Source: Deltaproteobacteria bacterium (lineage in GTDB: Bacteria > Myxococcota_A > UBA9042 > DTJE01). Taken from it: DNA of 6,405 bases. The notes beneath the pieces were generated by a model that saw only the letters and a program-made list of their open reading frames with translations, was not told where the DNA came from and made no database searches. The translations under genes were made by a program, and so were the position numbers. Where the stretch lies: assembly GCA_016784945.1 (NCBI GenBank), contig JADHTP010000184.1, forward strand, positions 1 through 6,405, written 5' to 3'. Shown here in pieces: positions 1 through 6,297 of the stretch. How positions within the stretch are numbered: position 1 is the stretch's first letter; each line of letters starts with the position of its first letter.

Positions 1-1
1 G

Positions 2-646
2 GACATCGCCAGGGCCCGTAACGTCAAGGCAGGCTCCGTGTCCCCGGCCATGAAACGACTTGCCGACCTCGGACTGGTCCGCTACGAACGCCGTGAGTTC
101 ATCGAACTGACACCCCGGGGAGAGGCGGAAGCCCGTCGCGTCTACGCCAGGCACGAAATGCTGACGCGCTTTTTCAGGGAGGTCCTCCTTGTTCCCGCCG
201 ACGTGGCCAGGGAAGATGCCTGCAGGATCGAGCACACCCTGTCCGACACGACGCTGGACCGCCTTGTCCGGATGTTCGAATTCATGCGTGCCTGCCCCGA
301 TGGTGGAAACGAGTTCATCCACCGCTTTCACGAGTGCCCCCTCGTTCGCAAGGACGCGCCCGATTGCGGGCATCGCTGCCAGGCGGATCACATGACCGGT
401 CCCGCCACGGAGGAAAGAATGTCCAGCATCTTCGACATGGAACCCGGACAACGGGCCCGGGTCGCCCGGGTGGATGCCTCGGGGGCGATCCGCCAGCGTC
501 TTCTCGACATGGGAATCATCCCCGACGCGATGGTGGAATTCGAGCGATCCGCCCCTGTTGGCGACCCAGTCTGGATCAAACTCCAGGGATTCCAGATGTC
601 TCTGCGCAGGACGGAGGCCGAGGCCATCCTGGTACGCGCTGTTTGA
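2..646 (+). CDS. DtxR-family iron-dependent regulator fused to FeoA domain (5' partial)
   Basis: The open frame runs from the window edge, so the true start lies upstream; the GTG at 38 is inside the helix-turn-helix and is not the start. 214 residues are visible. Residues 1-35 are the end of a winged helix (DIARARNV, MKRLADLGLVRYE). The dimerisation/metal-binding part follows, with H51 and C74-x-x-E77-H78, matching the DtxR/IdeR ligands H79, C102, E105 and H106. MntR proteins have Glu in place of that Cys, so an iron-type sensor is inferred. The DtxR ancillary Glu (E83) is Thr here. Three further cysteines (112, 122, 126) lie in the linker. Residues about 146-214 are a FeoA/SH3-like domain (RQRLLDMGIIP, APVGDPVWIKL, SLRRTEAEAILV). 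It lies directly upstream of feoB, so it probably represses iron-uptake genes when Fe2+ is plentiful, while the FeoA domain may bind FeoB or act within the regulator. Confidence 0.9.
   Translation, partial: DIARARNVKAGSVSPAMKRLADLGLVRYERREFIELTPRGEAEARRVYARHEMLTRFFREVLLVPADVAREDACRIEHTLSDTTLDRLVRMFEFMRACPDGGNEFIHRFHECPLVRKDAPDCGHRCQADHMTGPATEERMSSIFDMEPGQRARVARVDASGAIRQRLLDMGIIPDAMVEFERSAPVGDPVWIKLQGFQMSLRRTEAEAILVRAV
409..421 (+). promoter_or_regulatory. Internal Shine-Dalgarno and ATG for a possible standalone FeoA
   Basis: GGAGG at 409-413 lies five bases before an in-frame ATG at 419-421, inside the regulator-FeoA gene. Starting there gives a 75-residue protein made only of the FeoA domain (419-646), the same length as E. 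coli FeoA. The spacing and strength of the site are as good as those of the true genes in this window. A second, FeoA-only product is an inference; the site could also be a relic of an earlier gene boundary before fusion. Confidence 0.55.
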
Positions 647-675
647 GCCGCCGCGCCAGGCGGCCTCTCTTTTTT
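647..675 (+). terminator. Intrinsic terminator-like hairpin after the regulator-FeoA gene
   Basis: Immediately after the TGA stop, GCCGCC (647-652) can pair with GGCGGC (659-664) around a six-base loop. CTCTC and a run of six T (670-675) follow. This is the layout of a rho-independent terminator, or of an attenuator, because feoB starts only 14 bases further on. It could reduce read-through so that feoB output differs from that of the regulator. Confidence 0.65.
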
Positions 676-682
676 CGAGGTT

Positions 683-700
683 TGTTAGATGCATCTAACA
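683..700. promoter_or_regulatory. 18-bp perfect palindrome over the feoB start codon, candidate regulator operator
   Basis: TGTTAGATGCATCTAACA is a perfect palindrome centred between 691 and 692. The feoB ATG (689-691) lies inside it. The TTAG...CTAA arms recall half-sites of DtxR/IdeR operators (consensus with TTAGG and CCTAA ends), and the protein encoded just upstream is of that family, so it is the obvious candidate binder. An alternative role is an mRNA hairpin that hides the start codon. No convincing -35/-10 pair was seen between the hairpin and the ATG. Confidence 0.55.
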
Positions 701-2809
701 GATAGAGACAAATCTGACGGCACGGTGAGGGTGGCCCTGGCCGGCAATCCCAATGCCGGCAAGACCTCCATCTTCAACGGTCTCACCGGTGCAAGGCGCA
801 AGGTGGCCAACTATCCCGGCGTGACCGTGGAAAAACGCGAAGGAGTCTATCAGGTCAACGGAACCCGCTACGAAGTGTTGGACCTTCCCGGAACCTACAG
901 CCTCAGCGCGTACTCGCCCGAAGAACGAATCGCAGAACACGAACTGCTCCATGGGAAGCCCGACGTGACCGTTGTCGTATGCGACTCCACGACACTGAAC
1001 CGTGGTCTTGTCCTGCTGGCCCAGGTGATGCAGACCGGAGCGAACCCGGTCCTGTGCCTGAACATGGCGGATGAGGCCCGCGAGGCCGGCCAGGATCTGG
1101 ATGTGGACGGTTTGCGACGGTTGCTCGGCATCCCCGTTGTCCAGACCGTGGGCCGGACCGGTGAGGGGCTTGACGATTTGAAACGGGTGGTGTCCGAGGC
1201 TGTCGAACGACCCGTGGAAAAGGCCCGCTTGGTGCTGGGTGAACGGATGGACCGGGCGGTTGATGCTGTTTCGGGGGCCATGCGGGAATTCTGGGACGAC
1301 CCAGGGACCCTGGACTGGGCTGCCACACGACTGCTCCTCGGCCACGGGGAAACCCTTCGGAAGGTCGAAGCTGTTGCAGAAAAGGGAAACATTGCGGTCG
1401 GGGTGGCATCCCGATGGCGCGATCGAATCGAAGCCGAAACGGGCACCGATATCCAGGTCTTCATCAGTGAGCGATGGTTCGGTTACGTGGACGGGCTCCT
1501 GAAAGAAGTGACAAGGAGGCAAGGCCGCGCCGACGCACGCGCAGTGTCCGATCGGATCGATTCGGTGCTGGCCCACCGGCTTCTTGGCCTGCCCTTCTTT
1601 CTGGCCGTGATGTACGGCGTCTTCTGGCTGACCTTCACCGTGGGCGAGGCACCCATGGGCTGGATCGACAGCGGTTTCGAGGTAATCGGCGCCCTCATTG
1701 CATCCCTGTGGCCCGCCGGTTCGGAATCGGCCGTGAAGTCTCTCCTGGTGGACGGAGTCATTGCCGGTGTGGGTGGTGTCATCGTGTTTCTTCCAAACAT
1801 CATCCTGCTGTTCCTTGGCCTGGCCGTCCTGGAGGATACCGGTTACATGGCCCGGGCCGCCTTCCTCGTGGACAGGTTCATGCGCCGGTTCGGCCTGCAC
1901 GGCAAGAGTTTCATCCCCATGATGACCGGTTTCGGGTGCTCCATCCCCGGAATCATGGGTACACGAGTCCTGGAGAACGAGAGGGATCGATTGACCACCA
2001 TGCTGGTACTTCCTCTCATCTCCTGCGGTGCCCGCCTTCCCATCTGGATGCTGCTGATCCCGGCCTTCTTTGCGCCCCCGTGGCGTGCCCCCGTTTTGTG
2101 GTTCATCTACGTATTCGGCGTTGCCCTGGCCCTGGTGCTGGCCCTGCTGCTACGGAGCACGTTACTCAAGGGCGACGACGCCCCCTTTGTCATGGAACTT
2201 CCGCCGTACCGCCTTCCCACGTTGCGGGGTCTGGTGACCAAGATGACCGAACGGTCGTGGTTGTACGTGCGCAAGGCGGGAACCGTCATCCTGGGCATCT
2301 CCATCGTCTTGTGGTTCCTGACCAGTTATCCCAAGCCGGGCAGCTACCGGGTGGACGAGCAGGCGAAGGCCGGTCTCGTCGACGAACAGGAGGCTGAATC
2401 CGCCCGCGCCTCGGAGGATCTCCGCCACTCCATTGCCGGAAGGATCGGATCGGCGATAGAGCCGATCCTCGCACCCCTGGGATTCGACTGGAAGCTCGGC
2501 ACCGCCATGATCGGCGCCTTCGCAGCCAAGGAGGTCTTCGTCAGCCAGATGGGCATCGTCCATTCCCTGGGCGAAACCAGCGAAGAATCGGTTCCACTAC
2601 GCGAGTCGCTGAGCCGCGAGTATTCGCCCCTGGTCGGACTGTCCCTGATGCTGTTCCTGCTCGTTTCGGCCCCATGCATGGCCACCATCGCGGTGACCCG
2701 CCGGGAGTCGGGACGCTGGAAATGGGCACTGCTGCAACTGGGGGGGCTGACGGCGGTTGCGTGGATGATTTCGTTTTCCGTGTACCAGATCGGATCACTT
2801 TTAACGTAA
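689..2809 (+). CDS. feoB: Ferrous iron transport protein B, inner-membrane Fe2+ transporter with GTPase domain
   Basis: Complete at 706 residues, slightly shorter than E. coli FeoB (773). The N-terminal G domain has G1 GNPNAGKT (19-26), G2 Thr46, G3 DLPG (65-68) and G4 NMAD (125-128). A helical GDI-like region follows to about 290. The membrane part has the conserved gate blocks VIVFLPNIILLF (364-375), GFGCSIPG with Cys417, SCGARLP with Cys446, and GAFAAKEVF (609-617). A last hydrophobic pair of segments (about 648-700) includes APCMATIA (661-668). The charged insert at about 550-590 (VDEQAKAGLVDEQEAE) is typical of FeoB. The ATG at 689 is chosen because GAGG (677-680) lies eight bases upstream; it puts ten residues before the conserved core. 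It imports Fe2+, with nucleotide binding controlling transport. Seven G in a row (2740-2746) near the 3' end are the only oddity. Confidence 0.97.
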   Translation: MHLTDRDKSDGTVRVALAGNPNAGKTSIFNGLTGARRKVANYPGVTVEKREGVYQVNGTRYEVLDLPGTYSLSAYSPEERIAEHELLHGKPDVTVVVCDSTTLNRGLVLLAQVMQTGANPVLCLNMADEAREAGQDLDVDGLRRLLGIPVVQTVGRTGEGLDDLKRVVSEAVERPVEKARLVLGERMDRAVDAVSGAMREFWDDPGTLDWAATRLLLGHGETLRKVEAVAEKGNIAVGVASRWRDRIEAETGTDIQVFISERWFGYVDGLLKEVTRRQGRADARAVSDRIDSVLAHRLLGLPFFLAVMYGVFWLTFTVGEAPMGWIDSGFEVIGALIASLWPAGSESAVKSLLVDGVIAGVGGVIVFLPNIILLFLGLAVLEDTGYMARAAFLVDRFMRRFGLHGKSFIPMMTGFGCSIPGIMGTRVLENERDRLTTMLVLPLISCGARLPIWMLLIPAFFAPPWRAPVLWFIYVFGVALALVLALLLRSTLLKGDDAPFVMELPPYRLPTLRGLVTKMTERSWLYVRKAGTVILGISIVLWFLTSYPKPGSYRVDEQAKAGLVDEQEAESARASEDLRHSIAGRIGSAIEPILAPLGFDWKLGTAMIGAFAAKEVFVSQMGIVHSLGETSEESVPLRESLSREYSPLVGLSLMLFLLVSAPCMATIAVTRRESGRWKWALLQLGGLTAVAWMISFSVYQIGSLLT

Positions 2810-2824
2810 AGGAAGGAGACATCG

Positions 2825-3610
2825 ATGACTCGAACACGAAAAACAATGGTGTTGGTAATGGCAGCCCTCCTGTGGCCGCTGACGACCTACGCAGCCGACA
2901 CCGTTGAAACATGGGACGTGGGTGCCACGGATGTGGACTTCTACCTCGGCTACGACGGGCTCGGCCTGCGTGAGGCGGCCGACCGCGCGATCTTTGGTGA
3001 CCTGATGCTCGGGTACGGCATCGTGGAACGGTTTTCGGTCTACCTGGGCACCACCCTGGAAGCCAACGGGGCACTGGCCGACGGAGCCGCGTCACCATAC
3101 CTCGGCATCTTCGGGACCGTGGTGGAAACGGACCACATGGACTTCGACCTTTTCCTGGACGTGAGCACCGGCGGTCCGAATCAGACCGAATTCCAGATCA
3201 CCCCGTCAATCGAATTGAACTTCGACGGTCGGAACAACATGAGCACGGGAGGGCTCTACATTCGAGCGGGAGTGCCCCTTCATGGCAGAAGCGGCAGGTT
3301 AGATGAAATGAGCCTTGACCTGGAAACGGTCATCGGCGCCTATTACACCGTGACTGCCGGCCATCAACTGCTTGTGGAATACGACATGGGGTTTCATCCC
3401 ATCCACGGGGCGGACCATGATCATGTCGTGGAAGTAGGTGGCCTGGCCCTGGGCTACAACGTGACGTTGAGCGAGCGCATCGAGTTGATCAACCTGGTGG
3501 TCGTGGACATCCCCCAGTCGGGCGAATCCGTGTCCGTGGGTGTGATGGTCGGCTTCATCGTGACCCTTCCGTCATCCGCGGGAACCGGATCCATGGCAAT
3601 GGACCGTTGA
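2825..3610 (+). CDS. Exported, probably outer-membrane beta-barrel protein linked to feoB
   Basis: 261 residues. GGAAGGAGA precedes the ATG at good spacing, and the gene starts 15 bases after the feoB stop, so the two are almost surely one operon. A basic start (MTRTRK), a hydrophobic stretch (8-19) and TYA-AD give a signal peptide cut near residue 23. The mature part is rich in alternating hydrophobic/polar segments (DVDFYLGY, FSVYLGTTLE, LYIRAGVPL, HQLLVEYDM, GLALGYNVTLSERIELI, VSVGVMVGFIVTL), as in outer-membrane barrels. There is no terminal Phe; the chain ends GSMAMDR. A His/Asp-rich segment (191-200: HPIHGADHDH) between two likely strands could bind metal. I do not recognise a named family. 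From its position I infer a porin or accessory protein helping Fe2+ cross the outer membrane. Confidence 0.8.
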   Translation: MTRTRKTMVLVMAALLWPLTTYAADTVETWDVGATDVDFYLGYDGLGLREAADRAIFGDLMLGYGIVERFSVYLGTTLEANGALADGAASPYLGIFGTVVETDHMDFDLFLDVSTGGPNQTEFQITPSIELNFDGRNNMSTGGLYIRAGVPLHGRSGRLDEMSLDLETVIGAYYTVTAGHQLLVEYDMGFHPIHGADHDHVVEVGGLALGYNVTLSERIELINLVVVDIPQSGESVSVGVMVGFIVTLPSSAGTGSMAMDR

Positions 3611-4080
3611 CGGGTGGCGGCATTGTCGGTGGGGGATGGGATCTCCGACGGGCCTCAATTCCGGTCCTCCTCGTGCCGGATCTCGACCGTCACATGCTGA
3701 ATGCCCAGTTCCCGGGGGACGCGCCTGTGTACCTGATCGGCCGTCAAGGTTCGTTGTCCAAGGACTGTAATGGCCGCCGCCCAGATCCCCGGGCCGATGG
3801 ACCAGATCGAGCCCGCCACTGCTCCCGGGACAGTCCGGTCACCGGCCAGGAACGCGCCCAACCGTCGAACGAGGCGGAGACTCATTCCTGCACCTCGACG
3901 GCTATGCCGGCAACCCCGGCCAAAAATCGGCTTCCCCGAAAAAGTTCTTGCAACCCGCCGGTCAGAGGGTGATCATGGTGGTTGGTTTATAGACGGGGTG
4001 AACGGTTACGTTTCATGAAAGTGTGATAGACGTTTTTGTGTCAGGTATTGGCAATTCGTAATTTAGGGAGAATCGACCAA
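3611..4080. other. Gap between iron operon and secreted-protein gene
   Basis: Apart from the CDF remnant on the minus strand, this stretch shows no intact gene. The plus-strand open frame 3607-3972 has a composition typical of antisense shadow (Arg/Pro/Ser rich, no motif). The last 100 bases before 4081 are clearly more AT-rich than the rest and probably hold the promoter of the next gene, but no clear -35/-10 pair was identified. Confidence 0.5.
3655..3885 (-). pseudogene. Remnant of a cation diffusion facilitator (DmeF-like) C-terminus
   Basis: The 76-residue frame has an unremarkable first third. It then carries IWSIGPGIWAAAITVL and, after LTADQVHRR, ELGIQHVTVEIRHEED. These match the cytoplasmic C-terminal domain of CDF metal/proton antiporters of the DmeF (Co/Ni) type, whose usual form is a DLHIW or DLHVW strand, RIGPG-AAI, and a final HVTVEV strand. 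The His-bearing DLH part just before IW is missing, and there are no transmembrane helices, where an intact protein has about six and 300 residues. This is therefore a 5'-truncated, probably dead fragment. A second short frame ends at 3882-3884 with a TGA overlapping this ATG (peptide ending AGIAVEVQE); I do not recognise it. It runs opposite to the flanking genes. Confidence 0.6.
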
Positions 4081-5595
4081 ATGAAAAAAATCACTATGAC
4101 TCTGACGGTGCTGACAGTCTTAGTCGGTCTATTGCCCACCGTTGCATTGGCCGCTGAGGATGCGTTGATTGATGCCACCTTCTTTGACAAAGACGGCAAT
4201 GCAATCCCCGATTTCATCACCAACAACACCGCGGATTTTCCTACCGCCACCAACACAGTCTCATTTTGTACTGACGTGCTTCCCATTTCGGTCAATATAC
4301 ACGCCCAACGGGTGACCGGTGGAGCCGGCGCAGAGAACGGGTCCGTCACCTTGATAATAGGAGCGGCGGGGACCGGTAGTGGAGGTACGTACAACGGAAC
4401 CCTCGATATGGCGGGAAACTACACCATTCCCTCGATTAACATTCCTGACATCTCGTCCACGGCCGCCACGCACTCCGTCACCGTCACGCTCAATGCCGAT
4501 GCCACCTACAACCAGAGCACTGCCCCCGGATTTTTGGACATCTGTGCATCAGCGACTGGCGGGCAGGGGCAAGGATTGATCTACTCGGATGTCGCCAACA
4601 TCGAGGCAGCGTGGATGTGGAATCTCCAAGACCCTCGCACCGCCATCGGGCACTTGGACCTGGACATCACAACTGCGGACAACATCAACGCCATTTCTCT
4701 TGGTGACGACACCTTGATTTTCGGAAAAATCGGAGGCGCCTATCGGTACGACTACTTCGCGGTAGACCAGACTTCCACTGGAGCCAGTGGGGATGTCCAG
4801 ACCCGTTCTGCTGGCGGAATCGATATCCAAAGAGATCTCTATGCCGAAACCGCGGCCGGAAGCAACACCCTGTGCCTGGATGATCTCATCACCCAAAGTG
4901 GTGGAGGCACTACGAGCGGGGATGTCATCGATGCCTTTGATTTTGGTGACCACGGGCTATTGCCCGGGGACTGGGTTTATTTCTCTCTTGAGACTGGGTC
5001 GTCAACTCTTGCATCAAGCGGATGGAGCGCCGGAGACGTTCTCGCAGCGCAATACATGATGCCCGGCACACTGGTCCGGTTTGCTGCGGCCGGTGACATC
5101 GGTAATCCCGGTGACATTGATGCCTTGTCCGTCCATGACCACGGCTTGGATGGTAGCTACGATGGTCCCTCCCAGGACTACATCATTTACTCGTCGGTGT
5201 CAGGTTCCGATATCCACCATTACGGATACGGGGCAACTGGTGGAGGGGGGCCGGTTCATGACCATGCCGGCTTCGGGTTGCTGCCTGCAGATGAAGTGGT
5301 CGCTCTCGAACATAAGACGATACCGTGCTGCAATCTTTCGACCGAAGAGACATCACCTCCGACCGATGAAGAGACATCACCTCCGACTGATGAAGAGACA
5401 TCACCTCCGACCGATATTGTCTCGGGGCCGGAAGACAGTGCGGGGTCCGGAAAGCCAGATTCGAAGGATGAAGGCTCACCGGGGTGTTCAGCAGCAGGAA
5501 CAGTTGGTAGCGGCTCAGGGGGGTGGGGGCCTGTTCTCCTCGTCTTGCTCTGCCTGCTCTGGCTTTCACGTCGCCCCCGCTTGACACTGCTGTAG
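4081..5595 (+). CDS. Secreted protein with Thr/Pro linker repeats and C-terminal membrane-anchor sorting tail
   Basis: 504 residues from ATG 4081, chosen over the upstream in-frame start at 4036 because AGGGAG (4065-4070) precedes it and MKK plus a hydrophobic core form a signal peptide (cut near VALA-A, residues 21-25). The mature region (26-411) is Gly/Ser/Thr/Asp rich with few Lys. It contains DWVYFSLETGSSTL (297-310), WSAGDVL, NPGDIDALSV (342-351) and GLLPAD-VVALE (399-410), a pattern resembling repeats in exported bacterial proteins of unknown function. Cysteines at 63, 154, 265, 416 and 417 could form disulfides. Three EETSPPTD repeats (422-445) make a linker. The tail has PGCS (467-470), a Gly/Ser stretch, a hydrophobic helix (about 484-496) and RRPR: a C-terminal sorting signal like MYXO-CTERM, Synerg-CTERM or GlyGly-CTERM. 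Base composition is less GC-rich than feoB. Function unknown; a cell-surface protein is inferred. Confidence 0.85.
   Translation: MKKITMTLTVLTVLVGLLPTVALAAEDALIDATFFDKDGNAIPDFITNNTADFPTATNTVSFCTDVLPISVNIHAQRVTGGAGAENGSVTLIIGAAGTGSGGTYNGTLDMAGNYTIPSINIPDISSTAATHSVTVTLNADATYNQSTAPGFLDICASATGGQGQGLIYSDVANIEAAWMWNLQDPRTAIGHLDLDITTADNINAISLGDDTLIFGKIGGAYRYDYFAVDQTSTGASGDVQTRSAGGIDIQRDLYAETAAGSNTLCLDDLITQSGGGTTSGDVIDAFDFGDHGLLPGDWVYFSLETGSSTLASSGWSAGDVLAAQYMMPGTLVRFAAAGDIGNPGDIDALSVHDHGLDGSYDGPSQDYIIYSSVSGSDIHHYGYGATGGGGPVHDHAGFGLLPADEVVALEHKTIPCCNLSTEETSPPTDEETSPPTDEETSPPTDIVSGPEDSAGSGKPDSKDEGSPGCSAAGTVGSGSGGWGPVLLVLLCLLWLSRRPRLTLL
5344..5415 (+). repeat. Three tandem 24-bp in-frame repeats
   Basis: Units at 5344-5367, 5368-5391 and 5392-5415 each encode EETSPPTD. 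They differ by a single silent base (ACC to ACT in the middle unit, 5388), which implies recent duplication or gene conversion. They form an acidic, Pro/Thr-rich spacer between the surface domain and the membrane anchor, and the copy number probably varies between strains. Confidence 0.95.
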
Positions 5596-5731
5596 CTCCA
5601 TTTACGTCAATTTGGGAGTCGCTGTGAAACGAAGAATGGCCTCTGACTACTTGTGGTCGCAACCGTTCACCTGGGGTGATGACAACGGCCGCAGTTGTGG
5701 CGGCGAGTGCGAGTTCCGAGACTTCGTGGGT
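5596..5731. other. Spacer between the secreted-protein gene and the transposase remnant
   Basis: No gene can be supported here. The minus-strand reading frame of the transposase remnant stays open through this stretch and on into the antisense of the secreted-protein gene, but after SLLPT it no longer resembles IS66 sequence. No clear terminator for the secreted-protein gene was found. Confidence 0.5.
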
Positions 5732-5832
5732 GGGGAGAAGCGAGGGTGCGATGGCGCCGTTGAGCTTGGCTTCCACCGCGGCAGTGACGTAATCGAGGAC
5801 GTTGCGGTCCTGCTGGCGGCAGGTGGCGGTCA

Positions 5833-5842
5833 CCGTGAGCAT
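5833..5842. repeat. Target-site duplication, left copy
   Basis: CCGTGAGCAT immediately precedes the left terminal repeat of the 168-bp element and is identical to 6011-6020. It encodes, on the minus strand, the MLT codons of the interrupted transposase. Confidence 0.88.
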
Positions 5843-6010
5843 CAGGGCAAACGCATCTAATTCGTGGTCGTGGACGCTTTGGCCAACCTTTGTCAACATC
5901 GAGACGTTCGTAGGCCAACATGTCAGCACCTTTCGTCCACGTTCACGTTCACGTTGTCTATCGGTCGTGCGTAGTAGCTTCTGTTTCAACATTTTGATGC
6001 GTTTGCCCTG
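5843..6010. mobile_element. 168-bp MITE-like element with 15-bp terminal inverted repeats
   Basis: It begins CAGGGCAAACGCATC (5843-5857) and ends with the exact reverse complement GATGCGTTTGCCCTG (5996-6010). Perfect 10-bp direct repeats flank it. It has no transposase gene of its own, so it would be mobilised in trans by a related full-length insertion sequence. A 10-bp target duplication is compatible with IS4-like elements, but the family is an inference. Inside, CACGTT occurs three times in tandem (5938-5955). Confidence 0.88.
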
Positions 6011-6020
6011 CCGTGAGCAT
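6011..6020. repeat. Target-site duplication, right copy
   Basis: CCGTGAGCAT immediately follows the right terminal repeat of the 168-bp element, identical to 5833-5842. Collapsing the two copies restores the IS66 reading frame. Confidence 0.88.
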
Positions 6021-6062
6021 GCGATCCGCGAAGCGATTCCCGCGTTCCGACTGCGTGCCTAA

Positions 6063-6176
6063 GCTGACCCTGCGCCACATGACTGCAAGGCGGATGACCA
6101 CATCCACCCCAACGTCCCCAAAATCCCCAACTGGTACAACCCGGTGGTACGGGAGTTCGAAGACTTGCCTGCCTGA
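6063..6176 (+). pseudogene. Orphan C-terminal gene tail of unknown family
   Basis: A 37-codon stretch between an in-frame TAA (6060-6062) and TGA (6174-6176) has no plausible start. The first codons (to about 6095) are antisense to the IS66 remnant. The remainder (HIHPNVPKIPNWYNPVVREF, then EDLPA) has the varied, aromatic-containing composition of real coding sequence. It looks like the last 25 or so codons of a gene whose body was lost when IS66 DNA arrived. I do not recognise the family, and chance coding-like composition cannot be excluded. Confidence 0.35.
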
Positions 6177-6224
6177 CTTGTGTCATGTCGATCCCCTGTC
6201 GCCACGGGCGCCGACGCTGTGGTC

Positions 6225-6272
6225 GGGGCATTTCGCTTCGCGCGGCTTCGCCACGCGCTTCGCTTTTGCCCC
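6225..6272. repeat. GC-rich hairpin/cruciform-forming sequence
   Basis: GGGGCA (6225-6230) pairs with TGCCCC (6267-6272). An inner stem GCGCG (6240-6244) pairs with CGCGC (6254-6258). Between them GCTTCGC occurs three times (6235-6241, 6245-6251, 6257-6263). It lies about 60 bases downstream of the stop of the minus-strand gene at the right edge. It may act as a transcription stop for that gene or be a recombination-related structure. Confidence 0.6.
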
Positions 6273-6297
6273 TCCCGACGCGCCTGCGCGGTGCAAA

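Larger units (their letters stand above)
5732..6095 (-). pseudogene. IS66-family transposase (TnpC) C-terminal remnant, split by an insertion
   Basis: On the minus strand, 6095-6011 reads IRLAVMWRRVSLGTQSERGN followed by RFADRMLT. After a 178-bp interruption, 5832-5732 continues with VTATCRQQDRNVLDYVTAAV, EAKLNGAIAPSLLP. This is the typical IS66 TnpC tail (family form: AVLWRK-SFGTQSARGSRFVERMLTVVATCRQQ-RNVLDYL and APSLLP). The two pieces join in frame (85 + 101 bases = 62 codons) if the element at 5843-6010 and one flanking duplication are removed. Homology stops abruptly near 6095, so most of the roughly 500-residue protein is lost. No intact transposase remains, and the remnant cannot be active. 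Confidence 0.85.

Noticed and set aside
692..699. GCATCTAA shared by the feoB palindrome and the MITE end (5853-5860 reads GCATCTAA in its context)
   Set aside because: Only eight bases agree and the flanks differ; nothing else suggests that the palindrome derives from the element.
695..1900. A 401-codon minus-strand open frame opposite feoB
   Set aside because: It lies wholly antisense to the conserved FeoB G domain and first membrane half. Its His/Gly/Gln-rich product has no recognisable motif, as expected for an antisense shadow in GC-rich DNA.
2740..2746. Seven-G run near the end of feoB, and G6/G5 runs at 5518-5529 before the membrane anchor, as phase-variation tracts
   Set aside because: Both frames are intact and the runs are short for this GC content; there is no sign of variable length.
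3298..3305. GTTAGATG inside the barrel-protein gene, equal to half of the feoB palindrome
   Set aside because: A single half-site without its mirror, inside coding sequence; eight bases are expected by chance.
5183..5992. A 269-codon minus-strand open frame read as one gene
   Set aside because: It is a composite: MITE sequence, then the IS66 tail, then antisense of the secreted-protein gene including antisense of the repeats. Only the IS66 part (5832-5732) has protein-like homology.
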